Made by a program: the position numbers and the translations under genes. The notes under the pieces are model-generated. The model did no database searches. It was not told the DNA's origin and saw only the letters and a list, made by a program, of their open reading frames with translations. Shown here piece by piece: positions 36,636-46,565 of a stretch of DNA of 64,000 bases; the stretch's first letter is position 1; each line of letters starts with the position of its first letter. The DNA lies in the NCBI RefSeq assembly GCF_004349265.1, contig NZ_SMFL01000007.1, positions 248,001 through 312,000 on the forward strand, given 5' to 3'. The DNA comes from Dyadobacter psychrotolerans. GTDB lineage: Bacteria; Bacteroidota; Bacteroidia; Cytophagales; Spirosomataceae.

Positions 36636-38321
36636 ATGAAATTGAAAATATTCATTACGTGTATTTGCACGATCCTGATAACCTCTTGTGGTACACTGGA
36701 CTTAAATCCTTTGTCTGATGGCTCTAGCGAAACCTGGAATTCCACGGCAGAAGAAATAGAAATGTCTTTAAACGGTTTGTATAAAGATGCTTTTTGGATG
36801 GTCGACAGCGAAGAATGGGCCGACGATTACATTTACAGGGATGCCCTTTCTCCAATTACAGGTTCCAGCCTTAACGGTCAAACGGATTTTGTCAAAACCT
36901 GGTGGACAAATACCTATAAAGCGATCGCTCGGGCAAATATTGTTATTTCAAGCGTCGATAGGGCTGCTGCAGTTTTGTCCAAAGCTCAAATTGACCGGTA
37001 CGCAGCAGAAGCACGTTTTGTACGTGCCTGCCAGTATTCTCGGTTACTTTCGCATTATGGAAACATCATTTATACAGAAAAAGACCTTGATATCGAGGAA
37101 GCTTTAACACTGAAACAAGAAGACAAAACAACGGTGTTGCCAAAAATCTATGCTGATTTTGATTTTGCCGCTGGGACCCTGAAAACAACTTATGGCAATT
37201 CGGAACTGAAAAGAGCTTCTGCGGGTGCAGCTTATGCAATGAAAGCAAGGATTGCCTTGCAAATGGGTGATTGGGCGACGGCGAAAACTGCTGCAAAGGC
37301 CTGTATGGATTTAAAACTTTATAATCTGCATAGCAATTTTGACAACCTGTTTATTTCAAAAACAAAAAATTCTGTTGAAACCATTTTCGGGCTTCCGCGT
37401 TCCATTGCGTTGAAGGTTGTTCAGGGTGATACACAGAATTATGTTACCAGAAATGCTGGTGGTTTTGCAGCAAAAGATCCTTCATGGGATCTGTTATGCT
37501 CTTTTCTTTGCACAGATGGTTTACCAATTGATAAATCACCTCTTTACAATCCCCGCAGGCCATTTCTAAACCGTGATCCAAGATGTAAAGCGACAATCGT
37601 TGAATTTCAAACCAGCTTTTTGGGATACACCTACCAGCCGCATCCGGATTCTCTGACAGTTTTCAAAGTTGCAGATAACAAATATGTTGAAAACAAAGAC
37701 ACGCGTTCGGTAGCACAGTTTGCTTCTTTTAATGGTTTGGTTCTGAAAAAAGGTGTTGACAGTGACTGGCTTTTAAATTCGTGGTCCGTCGAGCCCGATA
37801 AAATCCTCATTCGTTATGCTGACGTTTTGCTTATGTATGCAGAAGCGAAAATTGAGCTTAATGAAATTGACCAGACTGTTCTGGATGCAATTAATACAGT
37901 TCGTGCACGGGCTTATGGTGTAGCACTATCTGCCACAACATATCCTGCTGTTAAAACACAGGTTCAAAGTGAATTGAGAAAAGCGGTACGGATCGAACGC
38001 CGCATGGAATTTGCTTTTGAAGGGATCCGGTATATGGATATTATCCGCTGGAAGCTGGCCGAAAAAGTATTGAATAAAATCAATTACGGTCTGTTGGATC
38101 CCGCTGATCTTCGCACGAAGGTAGTAAAGCCAGGTCTTTGGTTTTTCCCTTCCACACCGGTTATCGATGAAGATGGATCTGCTGATTTTACACCGATGTT
38201 TACTGCCGGTTTAATCAAACAAATTGCTGTTCGCAAGTTTGACGCAACGCGCCAGTATTTATGGCCGATACCAACCACTGAAATTTTAACAAGTGGCCTG
38301 AAACAAAATCCAAACTATTAA
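36636..38321 (+). CDS. SusD/RagB-like surface lipoprotein, copy 1
   Basis: This 561-residue lipoprotein closes over the SusC barrel and binds the substrate. The lipobox is ITSCGTLDLNPLS at the end of a short signal peptide, with the cysteine near residue 18. The SusD pattern is visible in AAEARFVRACQYSRLL (TPR-like helices), IRYADVLLMYAEAKIEL and the C-terminal RRMEFAFEGIRYMDIIRWKL. It also has LWPIPTTEI and the terminal QNPNY typical of the family. It starts 12 bases after the SusC stop, so the two are co-translated. The ligand cannot be inferred from the sequence. Confidence 0.93.
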   Translation: MKLKIFITCICTILITSCGTLDLNPLSDGSSETWNSTAEEIEMSLNGLYKDAFWMVDSEEWADDYIYRDALSPITGSSLNGQTDFVKTWWTNTYKAIARANIVISSVDRAAAVLSKAQIDRYAAEARFVRACQYSRLLSHYGNIIYTEKDLDIEEALTLKQEDKTTVLPKIYADFDFAAGTLKTTYGNSELKRASAGAAYAMKARIALQMGDWATAKTAAKACMDLKLYNLHSNFDNLFISKTKNSVETIFGLPRSIALKVVQGDTQNYVTRNAGGFAAKDPSWDLLCSFLCTDGLPIDKSPLYNPRRPFLNRDPRCKATIVEFQTSFLGYTYQPHPDSLTVFKVADNKYVENKDTRSVAQFASFNGLVLKKGVDSDWLLNSWSVEPDKILIRYADVLLMYAEAKIELNEIDQTVLDAINTVRARAYGVALSATTYPAVKTQVQSELRKAVRIERRMEFAFEGIRYMDIIRWKLAEKVLNKINYGLLDPADLRTKVVKPGLWFFPSTPVIDEDGSADFTPMFTAGLIKQIAVRKFDATRQYLWPIPTTEILTSGLKQNPNY

Positions 38322-38336
38322 ATTTCAGGAACACGC

Positions 38337-40739
38337 ATGAACATCAGAAATGTTGCACTAGGGCTTTCACTAAGCCTGTTTATGTCCGGTATTGCCTTTG
38401 GACAAACAAAAAAGCCTTTGCAGATCAGCGGTGTTTATCCGCATTTGGCAGCATTTAATGAAGGAGATGGTATTCCCTGTATCAAAAATCCCGGAAACGG
38501 GATTGAGATCGGGATAGGTGCGGTGGTTCCCTGGGCTGGCAAGTTATGGATGATCACCTACTCGCCGCATTGTCCGGAAGGTAGTTCGGATAAACTTTAT
38601 ACAATTGACGATAAGCTGAATATGGAAATCCGCCCGGAAAGTGTGGGCGGAACTCCTGCTAACCGGATGATTCACAAGGAATCCAATCAGCTGCTGATCG
38701 GTCCGTATCTGATTGATGCTTCAGGCAAAGTAAGAACAATTCCACCATCACAGATGCCGGGAAGGCTTACCGCCACGGCGCGACACCTGACAGATCCGGC
38801 CAACAAAGTGTATTACTACGAAATGGAAGGAGCGCTTTATGAAGCGGATGTAAACACTTTGAAAGTCAATAAGCTGTTCACTTACCCCATTCCCGGCTGG
38901 CACGGCAAAGGCGGTTACACGGCTCAGGGACAGCTTGTTTTGGCAAACAACGGTGAACGTGCAAACTGGAACCTGGATTCAAAAGACTTACAGGTTGGCG
39001 GCGCTCCGAAGTCCAAAGAGGATATGGGCGTTCTGGCTTCCTGGGATGGAAAGGATTGGAAAATCATCGAGCGTAAACAGTTTACCGATGTGACAGGGCC
39101 GGGTGGAATTTATGGTTCGCCGGATGATAAAAGTCCGCTCTGGAGCATTGGCTGGGACAAACGTTCGGTAATACTGAAACTGCTTGACAGCGGAAAATGG
39201 AGCACATACCGTCTGCCAAAATCAACCCACACCTACGACGGATCAACCGGTGTTTATACCGAATGGCCCAGGATCAGAGAAATCGGGAACGGAAAAATGC
39301 TGATGGACATGCACGGGATGTTTTATAATTTTCCCAAAACATTTACTGCATCAAATACATCCGGCATTTTGCCGGTTTCCAGTCATTTAAGATACATTCC
39401 TGATTTTACCAACTGGAATGGGCAGCTGCTTCTTGCCTCTGACGAGACCAGTCTTTTACAAAATCCAATGGCCGGCCGTTCGCAGTCCAATATCTGGTTT
39501 GGTAAGTCGGAAGAACTCAAAGAATGGGGAGCAGCCAGTGGCTGGGGCGGAATCTGGATGAATGATCAGGTAACGGCCAATACAGCTTCGGACGCTTTTC
39601 TGATCAATGGTTTTGGTAAAAAAATCCTGCACCTTAATCAGGATTCGGGGAAGGATGTAAAGTTTACCATTGAAATTGATGTAAAAGGAGATAACAACTG
39701 GAAAGAGTATTCCAAAATCACTGTTCCGTCTTCCGGTTACCAATATCATATTTTTCCTGACAACTTTGCTGCAACCTGGGTTCGTATCAAAAGCGATCAG
39801 AACTGTGTCGCTTCTGCTTTTTTTCATTACCAGGGAAAAGGGCATGATTCGGCGGCCTCTGCCAAAATGTTTCAGTCACTTGCAGGAATTGATGAAACCG
39901 GGATGGTTACAGCAGGGCTGATCCGTCCGGCAGCGTACAACAAAAACCTTCAGTTCCTGGATATTTCCTCTCCTGCACCTGTTTATTATGAAGTTGACGA
40001 AAAGCTTGCTTTCTCCAAACCTGCCGAAAGCCGGGAAAAGGAATTGGCAGAACTTTGTAAACTGACAAGAGAGTTTGAAACCGATGAGGCTTCTGTGATT
40101 GTAAAAGACAAAACCGGTACTTATCGTTTGCCTAAAACTTCTGCCAAGTATGACCAGCCATTTACCGCAGGCTGGCCGAGAGATCGTCGCGAGCTGATGT
40201 CGGAACGGTACATGTTTAACGCGCACGGCACTTTTTATGAAGTTCCCCGTGATGCCGGATTTTCATCGATGCGCCCGATCACAACCCACAAAAAACAAAT
40301 CGTTGATTTCTGTACCTGGCGAGGGCTGCTTGTACTAAGCGGAACAGGTCAAACTTCCAAAGCAGACGGACACTATTTTGCTGGTCAGAATGGACAGTCG
40401 GGACTTTGGTTTGGGGCAATTGATGATCTGTGGAAACTGGGCAAACCGATTGGTGAAGGCGGCGTTTGGAAAAATACTCAGGTGAAAGCCGGTGAAGCTT
40501 CGCTGCCTTACCTGATGACTGGCTATGACCAAAAGAAGGTGACATTCAGTTCGGATAAGGATGCAGTGTTTACAATAGAAATTGATTTTGGACACAACGG
40601 CTGGAATAAATATCAGCAGATCAAAGTGCCCGCAGGAAAAGAGGTTGTCCATGTTTTTCCAAAAGGTTTTAACGCACATTGGGTACGTGTAACCTCCGAT
40701 AAGGACAGCAAGGCAACCGCCTGGTTTAAATACGAATAG
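38337..40739 (+). CDS. Secreted ~800-residue protein of unrecognised family, paralogue A
   Basis: I do not recognise the family. This 800-residue protein has a signal peptide (cleavage near IAFGQT, residue 23). The N-terminal 320 residues contain propeller-like strands with G-A-V-V-P-W-A-G-K-L-W and D-K-L-Y turns and the conserved VGGTPANRMIH. Two copies of a module of about 170 residues follow (about 325-500 and 628-800). Each has a W-N/R-G-L-L strand, an LWFG-type turn, F-x-IEID, and an ending of the type HVFPKGFNAHWVRVTS then a TAWFKY strand. It lies 15 bases after susD and 31 bases before its paralogue. It may bind or cleave the imported substrate, but no catalytic motif is evident. Confidence 0.8.
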   Translation: MNIRNVALGLSLSLFMSGIAFGQTKKPLQISGVYPHLAAFNEGDGIPCIKNPGNGIEIGIGAVVPWAGKLWMITYSPHCPEGSSDKLYTIDDKLNMEIRPESVGGTPANRMIHKESNQLLIGPYLIDASGKVRTIPPSQMPGRLTATARHLTDPANKVYYYEMEGALYEADVNTLKVNKLFTYPIPGWHGKGGYTAQGQLVLANNGERANWNLDSKDLQVGGAPKSKEDMGVLASWDGKDWKIIERKQFTDVTGPGGIYGSPDDKSPLWSIGWDKRSVILKLLDSGKWSTYRLPKSTHTYDGSTGVYTEWPRIREIGNGKMLMDMHGMFYNFPKTFTASNTSGILPVSSHLRYIPDFTNWNGQLLLASDETSLLQNPMAGRSQSNIWFGKSEELKEWGAASGWGGIWMNDQVTANTASDAFLINGFGKKILHLNQDSGKDVKFTIEIDVKGDNNWKEYSKITVPSSGYQYHIFPDNFAATWVRIKSDQNCVASAFFHYQGKGHDSAASAKMFQSLAGIDETGMVTAGLIRPAAYNKNLQFLDISSPAPVYYEVDEKLAFSKPAESREKELAELCKLTREFETDEASVIVKDKTGTYRLPKTSAKYDQPFTAGWPRDRRELMSERYMFNAHGTFYEVPRDAGFSSMRPITTHKKQIVDFCTWRGLLVLSGTGQTSKADGHYFAGQNGQSGLWFGAIDDLWKLGKPIGEGGVWKNTQVKAGEASLPYLMTGYDQKKVTFSSDKDAVFTIEIDFGHNGWNKYQQIKVPAGKEVVHVFPKGFNAHWVRVTSDKDSKATAWFKYE

Positions 40740-40770
40740 TCAGAGTTTTTAATAAAGTGAATTTTAGAAT

Positions 40771-43251
40771 ATGAAAAAAGAACGGAAAGTAATATCCGCA
40801 ATTCTGGCAGCTGCAATGGCTGTTACAAGTCTTAATCCATTACAGGCACAAACAGCAAAACAGCCATTTATCAGCGGGGTTTATCCGGGGTTGGCAATGT
40901 ACAACAATGAGGGCGAATGCGGAACGGGTGCGGTTGTACCTTGGGCCGGCCGTCTTTGGGTAGTTACTTACGGGCCCCACCTGCCGTTCGGTTCATCCGA
41001 TAAATTGTATGAGATCACGCCGGATCACAAGCAGATCGTACGGGAGGAAAGTATAGGCGGAACGCCTGCCAACCGCATGATCCACCCGGAGAGTAACCAG
41101 CTCTTTATCGGACCATACGCCATTGATGCAAAAGGAAAAGTACGCGTCCTTCCATGGGAAACCATGCCCGGACGCCATACCGGAAATGCAAGGCATCTTA
41201 CAGATCCGGCCGGTAAAATTTACTATGGAACAATGGAAGAAGGTTTTTACGATGTGGATGTAAAAACATTAAAACCTACGATGCTTTATGAAGACGGAAA
41301 CGTAGCCAATAAAAAGAAGACAGATTCCTCACCTAACCCGGCAGGTTTGCTATTGCCAGGTGCACACGGAAAAGGTCTTTATTCCGGACTGGGTGTGATG
41401 GTATTTTCCAACAATGGAGAGTCCGGTCCTAAGGCACTTACGCAATTTGATATCGAGTCAGGTTCATTGTCGGAATGGGATGGTAAAAACTGGAAGGTTG
41501 TTCGTCGCAACCAATTTGTGGAGGTAACCGGGCCGGGTGGTATTTATGGAAATAAAAATCCGGCAACGGATCCGATCTGGGCAACTGGCTGGGATCACCG
41601 TTCGGTACTTTTGGGGGTGCGCGATAACAGCAACTGGACATTTTACCGTTTGCCAAAAGCGAGCCATACTTACGACGGAGCACATGGCTGGAACACCGAA
41701 TGGCCGCGTATACGTGATGTCGGGACTGCAGCCAAACCGGAATATCTGATGACGATGCACGGAATGTTCTGGCACTTTCCCGGAACTTTCACCTCAAAAA
41801 ATACAGCCGGAATTCGTCCGAGATCGGCGTATTTGAAAGTGATCGGAGACTTTGCACGCTGGCAGGACCAGATTGTTTTTGGCTGTGACGATTCTGCCCA
41901 GAAAGAATTTTTGAACAAAAGAAAAGCAAAAGGTGATATCGAAGGTCCGGGACAATCTAATTCCAATCTTTGGTTTACGCCTTTGGCAAAACCCGATCAG
42001 CTGGGGCCAAACACGGCAGAAGGTGCTATCTGGATTTCAGAAAACACGGGAACAAAGCCTTCTGAACCTTTCCTTTTTGCAGGCTGGCAGCACCGCATGG
42101 GCTGGGTTTTGAATGAAGGAACCACAGCTGTTTCTTTCAAATTTGAAACGGATAAAAACGGTACAAACCAGTGGACAACCATCAAAACAGTAAATGCAGA
42201 GCCTGGAAAAGCGGTTTCCATTGTTTTTGATGCAGCTGAAAAAGGGGAGTGGGTTCGCGTAACAAGCAGCCAGTCGACCATAGCTACGATTCATTTTTCA
42301 TACACGGATACCGGAAGATTTACGAAAGCTGCTGATCCGATGTTTAATGGCATTGCCGCGCTGAGCAGCACAGATTATTCCGCAGGTTTGATGTATGGTT
42401 TAGGTGATAACCGCAGAGGACTTGGTTTGCTTGCAGGGAAAGTTTCCAATGGTAAATTCTCGGAAAGCGGTTACTACGAGTTAAACGCCGCCATGCAATT
42501 GGAAAAGAAAAACGATACTAAAACGGCTTCTTTCATCCGTGAAAAATTCGCTATTCCAACCAATGTCGTAACGATTGATGAATCTTCAGTACTTATTGTT
42601 GATGACCTGAAAAGAAGATGGAGGCTGCCTTTGGGCAACGCCGCTTTCACAGGCAAGACAAATGAAAACCTGCTTAGGGTTGCCAGGGAAGTGGCTACGG
42701 AGCGTGATCTGATGAACGTGCACGGTACTTTTTATGAACTGCCTGCTGAAAATGCAGATGGTTTTGCCAAGATCAGGCCGGTTTCCTCTCACCAGATGGG
42801 TGTTTATGACTTTGCTTCTTACAGAGGTTTATTGGTTATGACAGGTTTGAACAGCGATGCCAAAGCAGGTGAGCACATTATCAAGTCAGCGGATGGCAAG
42901 GCGAGTGTCTGGGCCGGAACGATTGACGACCTGTGGAAACTCGGTAAGCCGGTAGGGCAGGGCGGTCCGTGGAAAGACAGTCAGGTGAAAAAAGATGTCG
43001 CTTCCGATCCGTACCTGATTGGGTTTTATGATAAGAAAAAACTAAAACTTTCGCACGATTTGAAACAGCCCGTAACATTTAGAATTGAAGCCGAGCCGGT
43101 TGGACATGGTCCGTGGATGACTTATAAGGAAATAGTGGTACCTGCCGGCAAAACGGTGGATTACGTTTTCCCTGATTCCTTCCAGTCGCGTTGGATAAGG
43201 TTTGCAGCAAACCAGGATTGCAAAGCAACTTCCTGGCTGATCTACGAATAG
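40771..43251 (+). CDS. Secreted ~826-residue protein of unrecognised family, paralogue B
   Basis: This 826-residue paralogue of the upstream gene shares GAVVPWAGRLWVVTYGPH, GGTPANRMIHPESNQL, ARHLTDPAGKIYY and the two C-terminal-type modules (about 328-512 and 649-826). A signal peptide ends near LQAQTA (residue 28). Conservation is strongest in the N-terminal part and the IDDLWKLGKP-type segment, which suggests shared binding surfaces. Divergence lies in the loops between modules. Neither protein resembles a glycoside hydrolase family that I can name. A hairpin with a T tract follows 42 bases after the stop, so this closes the first transcription unit. Confidence 0.8.
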   Translation: MKKERKVISAILAAAMAVTSLNPLQAQTAKQPFISGVYPGLAMYNNEGECGTGAVVPWAGRLWVVTYGPHLPFGSSDKLYEITPDHKQIVREESIGGTPANRMIHPESNQLFIGPYAIDAKGKVRVLPWETMPGRHTGNARHLTDPAGKIYYGTMEEGFYDVDVKTLKPTMLYEDGNVANKKKTDSSPNPAGLLLPGAHGKGLYSGLGVMVFSNNGESGPKALTQFDIESGSLSEWDGKNWKVVRRNQFVEVTGPGGIYGNKNPATDPIWATGWDHRSVLLGVRDNSNWTFYRLPKASHTYDGAHGWNTEWPRIRDVGTAAKPEYLMTMHGMFWHFPGTFTSKNTAGIRPRSAYLKVIGDFARWQDQIVFGCDDSAQKEFLNKRKAKGDIEGPGQSNSNLWFTPLAKPDQLGPNTAEGAIWISENTGTKPSEPFLFAGWQHRMGWVLNEGTTAVSFKFETDKNGTNQWTTIKTVNAEPGKAVSIVFDAAEKGEWVRVTSSQSTIATIHFSYTDTGRFTKAADPMFNGIAALSSTDYSAGLMYGLGDNRRGLGLLAGKVSNGKFSESGYYELNAAMQLEKKNDTKTASFIREKFAIPTNVVTIDESSVLIVDDLKRRWRLPLGNAAFTGKTNENLLRVAREVATERDLMNVHGTFYELPAENADGFAKIRPVSSHQMGVYDFASYRGLLVMTGLNSDAKAGEHIIKSADGKASVWAGTIDDLWKLGKPVGQGGPWKDSQVKKDVASDPYLIGFYDKKKLKLSHDLKQPVTFRIEAEPVGHGPWMTYKEIVVPAGKTVDYVFPDSFQSRWIRFAANQDCKATSWLIYE

Positions 43252-43292
43252 AATTGATAAAATATCCCGCCGGATCTGGCAGGATTTACATT

Positions 43293-43358
43293 AAAAGTGC
43301 ATCACCGATAATCGAATGATCAGATCAAATGTCTTCGGTCAACAGGTGATGCTCTTTT
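43293..43358 (+). terminator. Probable terminator after the paralogue pair
   Basis: AAAAG-T-GCATCACC (43293-43306) can pair with GGTGATGC-T-CTTTT (43345-43358) with one T-T mismatch and a 38-base loop, and a T-rich stretch continues. The loop is long, so the stem may work with a helper structure inside it. The remaining 128 bases before susC are AT-rich with no clear motif. Confidence 0.5.
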
Positions 43359-43486
43359 TATATTAAAATTAGTTAAGGTTCATGCACTGTTTTTATCGTC
43401 ACATTTAATCATAAAAAACATCAATTTTTTTGTATGCTTTTATTGATGAAAACTTTAAATTTTAACATAAACAACTTCTAAATTCT

Positions 43487-46400
43487 ATGAAAAAACCACT
43501 ACAGGGTCGTAGGGTATTGGGATGGATGATGCGGACTGCTTTTTTACAGCTGATTTGCATTTTGTCCTTTACGATGATCAGCTATGGCCGGGATACGAAT
43601 ACTGGTAGGAGAGCTGCTGTCAAAAGTATTTCAGGAAAAGTGCTGGACGAATCGAGCCAGGGTTTGCCGGGAGTAAGTGTTGTGCTTAAAGGAACGCAAA
43701 CCGGAACGACTACAAATGGGGAAGGTGCTTTCCAGCTTGATATTCCTGAGGCGTCTACGGATGCTGTACTGGTTTTCAGCTTCGTAGGTTACAAATCACA
43801 GGAGGTCGTGCTGGGAAGCCAGACAGCCATCACCGTGAATATGGCGCTGGAAGATAAATCATTACAGGAAATTGTGGTTATCGGTTATGGTCAGGTTAAA
43901 AAAAGCGACCTTACCGGTTCCGTAGCTTCTATCAAATCTACTGAATTAAATGCCTATCCCGCGACTAATTTGATCCAATCGCTTGCCGGCCGTGCTGCGG
44001 GCGTGTACGTATCTCAAAATACAGGAGCGCCCGGAAGTGCCATCAGTGTTCGTGTGCGCGGAACCAACTCTATCCAGGGAAGTAACGAGCCGCTTTATGT
44101 GGTCGACGGATTTCCTTATTCTGGTAACCCGACACTTCTGAACAATGCGGATATCGAATCGATTGAAGTTTTGAAAGATGCTTCTGCAACGGCAATTTAT
44201 GGTTCGAGGGGAGCAAACGGTGTTGTTCTGATCACAACAAAACGCGGAAAATCCGGAAAAGTTACTGTTGATTACGATGGTTATTACGGTGTGCAGTCAG
44301 TCCGTAAAAAGATCGATCTGATGAACGCTACGGAATATGCAAACTTTTATAACGAACAGGCTGCTAATGACGGTTTACCTGCGCACTTTACTCAGGATCA
44401 GATCAATGGTTTTGGTGAAGGAACCGACTGGCAGGATGTTGTTTTCCAGAAAGCACCGATCCAGAATCACTCTTTAACGGTTAGCGGCGGAAGCGACAAA
44501 ACACGGTTTTCGGTTGCCGCCAGTAATTTTAATCAGGGAGGTATCGTAAAAGGAAGTGATTACGTCCGTAATGCACTTCGTGTCAATCTGAGCTCAGATA
44601 TTGGCAAGAAATTTAAATTTGATCTGAGTTCAATTTTAAGCCGGATTGACTCAGACCGTAAAAATTCAGAGCGAGGTAATCGTGGGGGAACACTGATGTC
44701 GGCGATGTTGTCCGGTTATCCAACCATTGCACCGACTTTGCCTGACGGAAGTTATTCAAGGCTGGCAGAAGCGTATGCCTGGGGGTCTAACGTGATCACC
44801 AATCCATTGAACTATCTTGAGCAGTTTTCAGACAAGATTCGTTCGAACAAAATTCTGGCCAATGCTTCTGTAACCTTTGAACCAATCAAGGGTTTGCAAC
44901 TTAAAACGTTAGCGGGTATTGAAACCACCGATGACAAAACAGATACTTACACAACTACCAAATTTGTAAATTCAAAAGGTGCAGCAAGTATCGGAACGGC
45001 ACAGGTAAGCAACCTGCTTAGTGAGAATACAGTAAGTTATCTGAAAGATTTTGGCAAACACAGCATTTCAGCTGTTGCTGGTTTTACTTATCAGGATTAT
45101 ACCGCAACAAGTTTTAATGCTTCGGGAACCGGGTTTATTAGTGACAATCAGGAAACTTATGACATTGGTGCAGCTGCAACGCAGAATGTACCGAGTTCTT
45201 CCTATTCCAACTGGGCTTTGCTTTCTTATCTGGCAAGGATAAATTATACTTTTAACAGCAAAATTCTGGCAACCGTAAGTTTCCGGGCCGATGGTTCTTC
45301 CCGATACAGCGAAGGACAAAAATGGGGTTATTTCCCGTCCGCTGCTCTTGCATGGAGGATATCAGAAGAGAATTTTATAAAAAATATCTCCTTTATTTCT
45401 GACCTGAAATTGCGTGCCGGCTATGGTGAAACGGGTAATACGTCCATCAATCCATATTTTACCTTAAACCAGCTTGCTTCAAATCAAGTAGTATTTGGTG
45501 ATGCACTTAACATCTATTATGCTCCGGGAACAAGGCTGGCGGGACCTTTGAAATGGGAAACAACTGCTCAGGCTGATTTTGGAGTTGATTTCGGTGTGCT
45601 GAACAACAGATTCACTTTGACGGCGGATTACTACATCAAAAACACCCGCGATCTTTTAAACAACGTGTCGCTTCCGTCTTCGCTGGGTTACACGTTCACG
45701 ATTCAGAATGTGGGTAAAATTCAGAACAAAGGTTTGGAACTGGGTATAAATGCGGCTGTGCTGGAAGGCGCTTTCAAATGGAACCTGGGTGGAAATATTT
45801 CGATCAACAAAAACAAGGTTGTGAAACTGTATGGCGGAAACGATATTTTGGGTTCGACCATTGGTGCAGCTGTAAACGACAACGTGAACATTCTTCGCGA
45901 AGGTTATCCGTTGGGTTCTTTTTATGGTTATGTTGAAAAAGGATATGACGATAAAGGTTTTATCGCTTATGAGGATTTCAACAACAGCGGAACGCGTGAT
46001 GCAGGTGATAAAAGGATAATTGGTAACCCGAATCCTAAGTTCACTTACGGACTTAACTCCACCATGACCTTCAAAAACTTTGATCTGACCGTATTTGTTC
46101 AGGGGTCGGAAGGAAATGATATTTTCAACCTGAGTTTACAGGGACAGGGTTATGACTACGGCCAGGCTTTGAATATGCCAAGAGAAGTGTACCTGAATCA
46201 CTGGACACCCACAAATACCAACGCAAAATATCCGATCATCAGAACGTCTTCTCAGGCGCAGATGTCAAATCGTTTTGTAGAAGACGGTTCTTATCTGCGT
46301 TTCAAAAACATTTCGCTGAGTTACAATCTGCCGGTTTCGAGCCTGAATATCAAATGGCTGACACGTGCTCAAATCTATGTAAGCGGACAAAACCTGATCA

Positions 46401-46534
46401 CATTTACCAAATATTCATGGTATGATCCGGAAGTAAACTCTTACGGCAGTGGAAACTCTTTTGTTCAGGGAGTTGACCATTATGTATACCCGGCTGCAAA
46501 AACAACTACGGTTGGACTGAGAGTAGGATTTTAA
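43487..46534 (+). CDS. SusC-like TonB-dependent outer-membrane transporter without STN domain
   Basis: This 1,015-residue importer has the signal peptide MKKPLQGRRVLGW and a hydrophobic run. It then goes straight to the carboxypeptidase-regulatory-like domain (ISGKVLDESSQGLPGVSVV) and the plug (VVIGYGQVKKSDLTGSV), without the STN domain of the other two SusC proteins here. It should therefore transport without signalling to FecR. The plug motif GTNSIQGSNEPLYVVDG and the barrel end TVGLRVGF are intact. It is followed 31 bases later by its SusD partner and, in the same unit, by the FAD oxidoreductases, so it likely imports their substrate. Confidence 0.94.
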   Translation: MKKPLQGRRVLGWMMRTAFLQLICILSFTMISYGRDTNTGRRAAVKSISGKVLDESSQGLPGVSVVLKGTQTGTTTNGEGAFQLDIPEASTDAVLVFSFVGYKSQEVVLGSQTAITVNMALEDKSLQEIVVIGYGQVKKSDLTGSVASIKSTELNAYPATNLIQSLAGRAAGVYVSQNTGAPGSAISVRVRGTNSIQGSNEPLYVVDGFPYSGNPTLLNNADIESIEVLKDASATAIYGSRGANGVVLITTKRGKSGKVTVDYDGYYGVQSVRKKIDLMNATEYANFYNEQAANDGLPAHFTQDQINGFGEGTDWQDVVFQKAPIQNHSLTVSGGSDKTRFSVAASNFNQGGIVKGSDYVRNALRVNLSSDIGKKFKFDLSSILSRIDSDRKNSERGNRGGTLMSAMLSGYPTIAPTLPDGSYSRLAEAYAWGSNVITNPLNYLEQFSDKIRSNKILANASVTFEPIKGLQLKTLAGIETTDDKTDTYTTTKFVNSKGAASIGTAQVSNLLSENTVSYLKDFGKHSISAVAGFTYQDYTATSFNASGTGFISDNQETYDIGAAATQNVPSSSYSNWALLSYLARINYTFNSKILATVSFRADGSSRYSEGQKWGYFPSAALAWRISEENFIKNISFISDLKLRAGYGETGNTSINPYFTLNQLASNQVVFGDALNIYYAPGTRLAGPLKWETTAQADFGVDFGVLNNRFTLTADYYIKNTRDLLNNVSLPSSLGYTFTIQNVGKIQNKGLELGINAAVLEGAFKWNLGGNISINKNKVVKLYGGNDILGSTIGAAVNDNVNILREGYPLGSFYGYVEKGYDDKGFIAYEDFNNSGTRDAGDKRIIGNPNPKFTYGLNSTMTFKNFDLTVFVQGSEGNDIFNLSLQGQGYDYGQALNMPREVYLNHWTPTNTNAKYPIIRTSSQAQMSNRFVEDGSYLRFKNISLSYNLPVSSLNIKWLTRAQIYVSGQNLITFTKYSWYDPEVNSYGSGNSFVQGVDHYVYPAAKTTTVGLRVGF

Positions 46535-46565
46535 CACAGGTTATCACATTAAAGAAATATAGATC

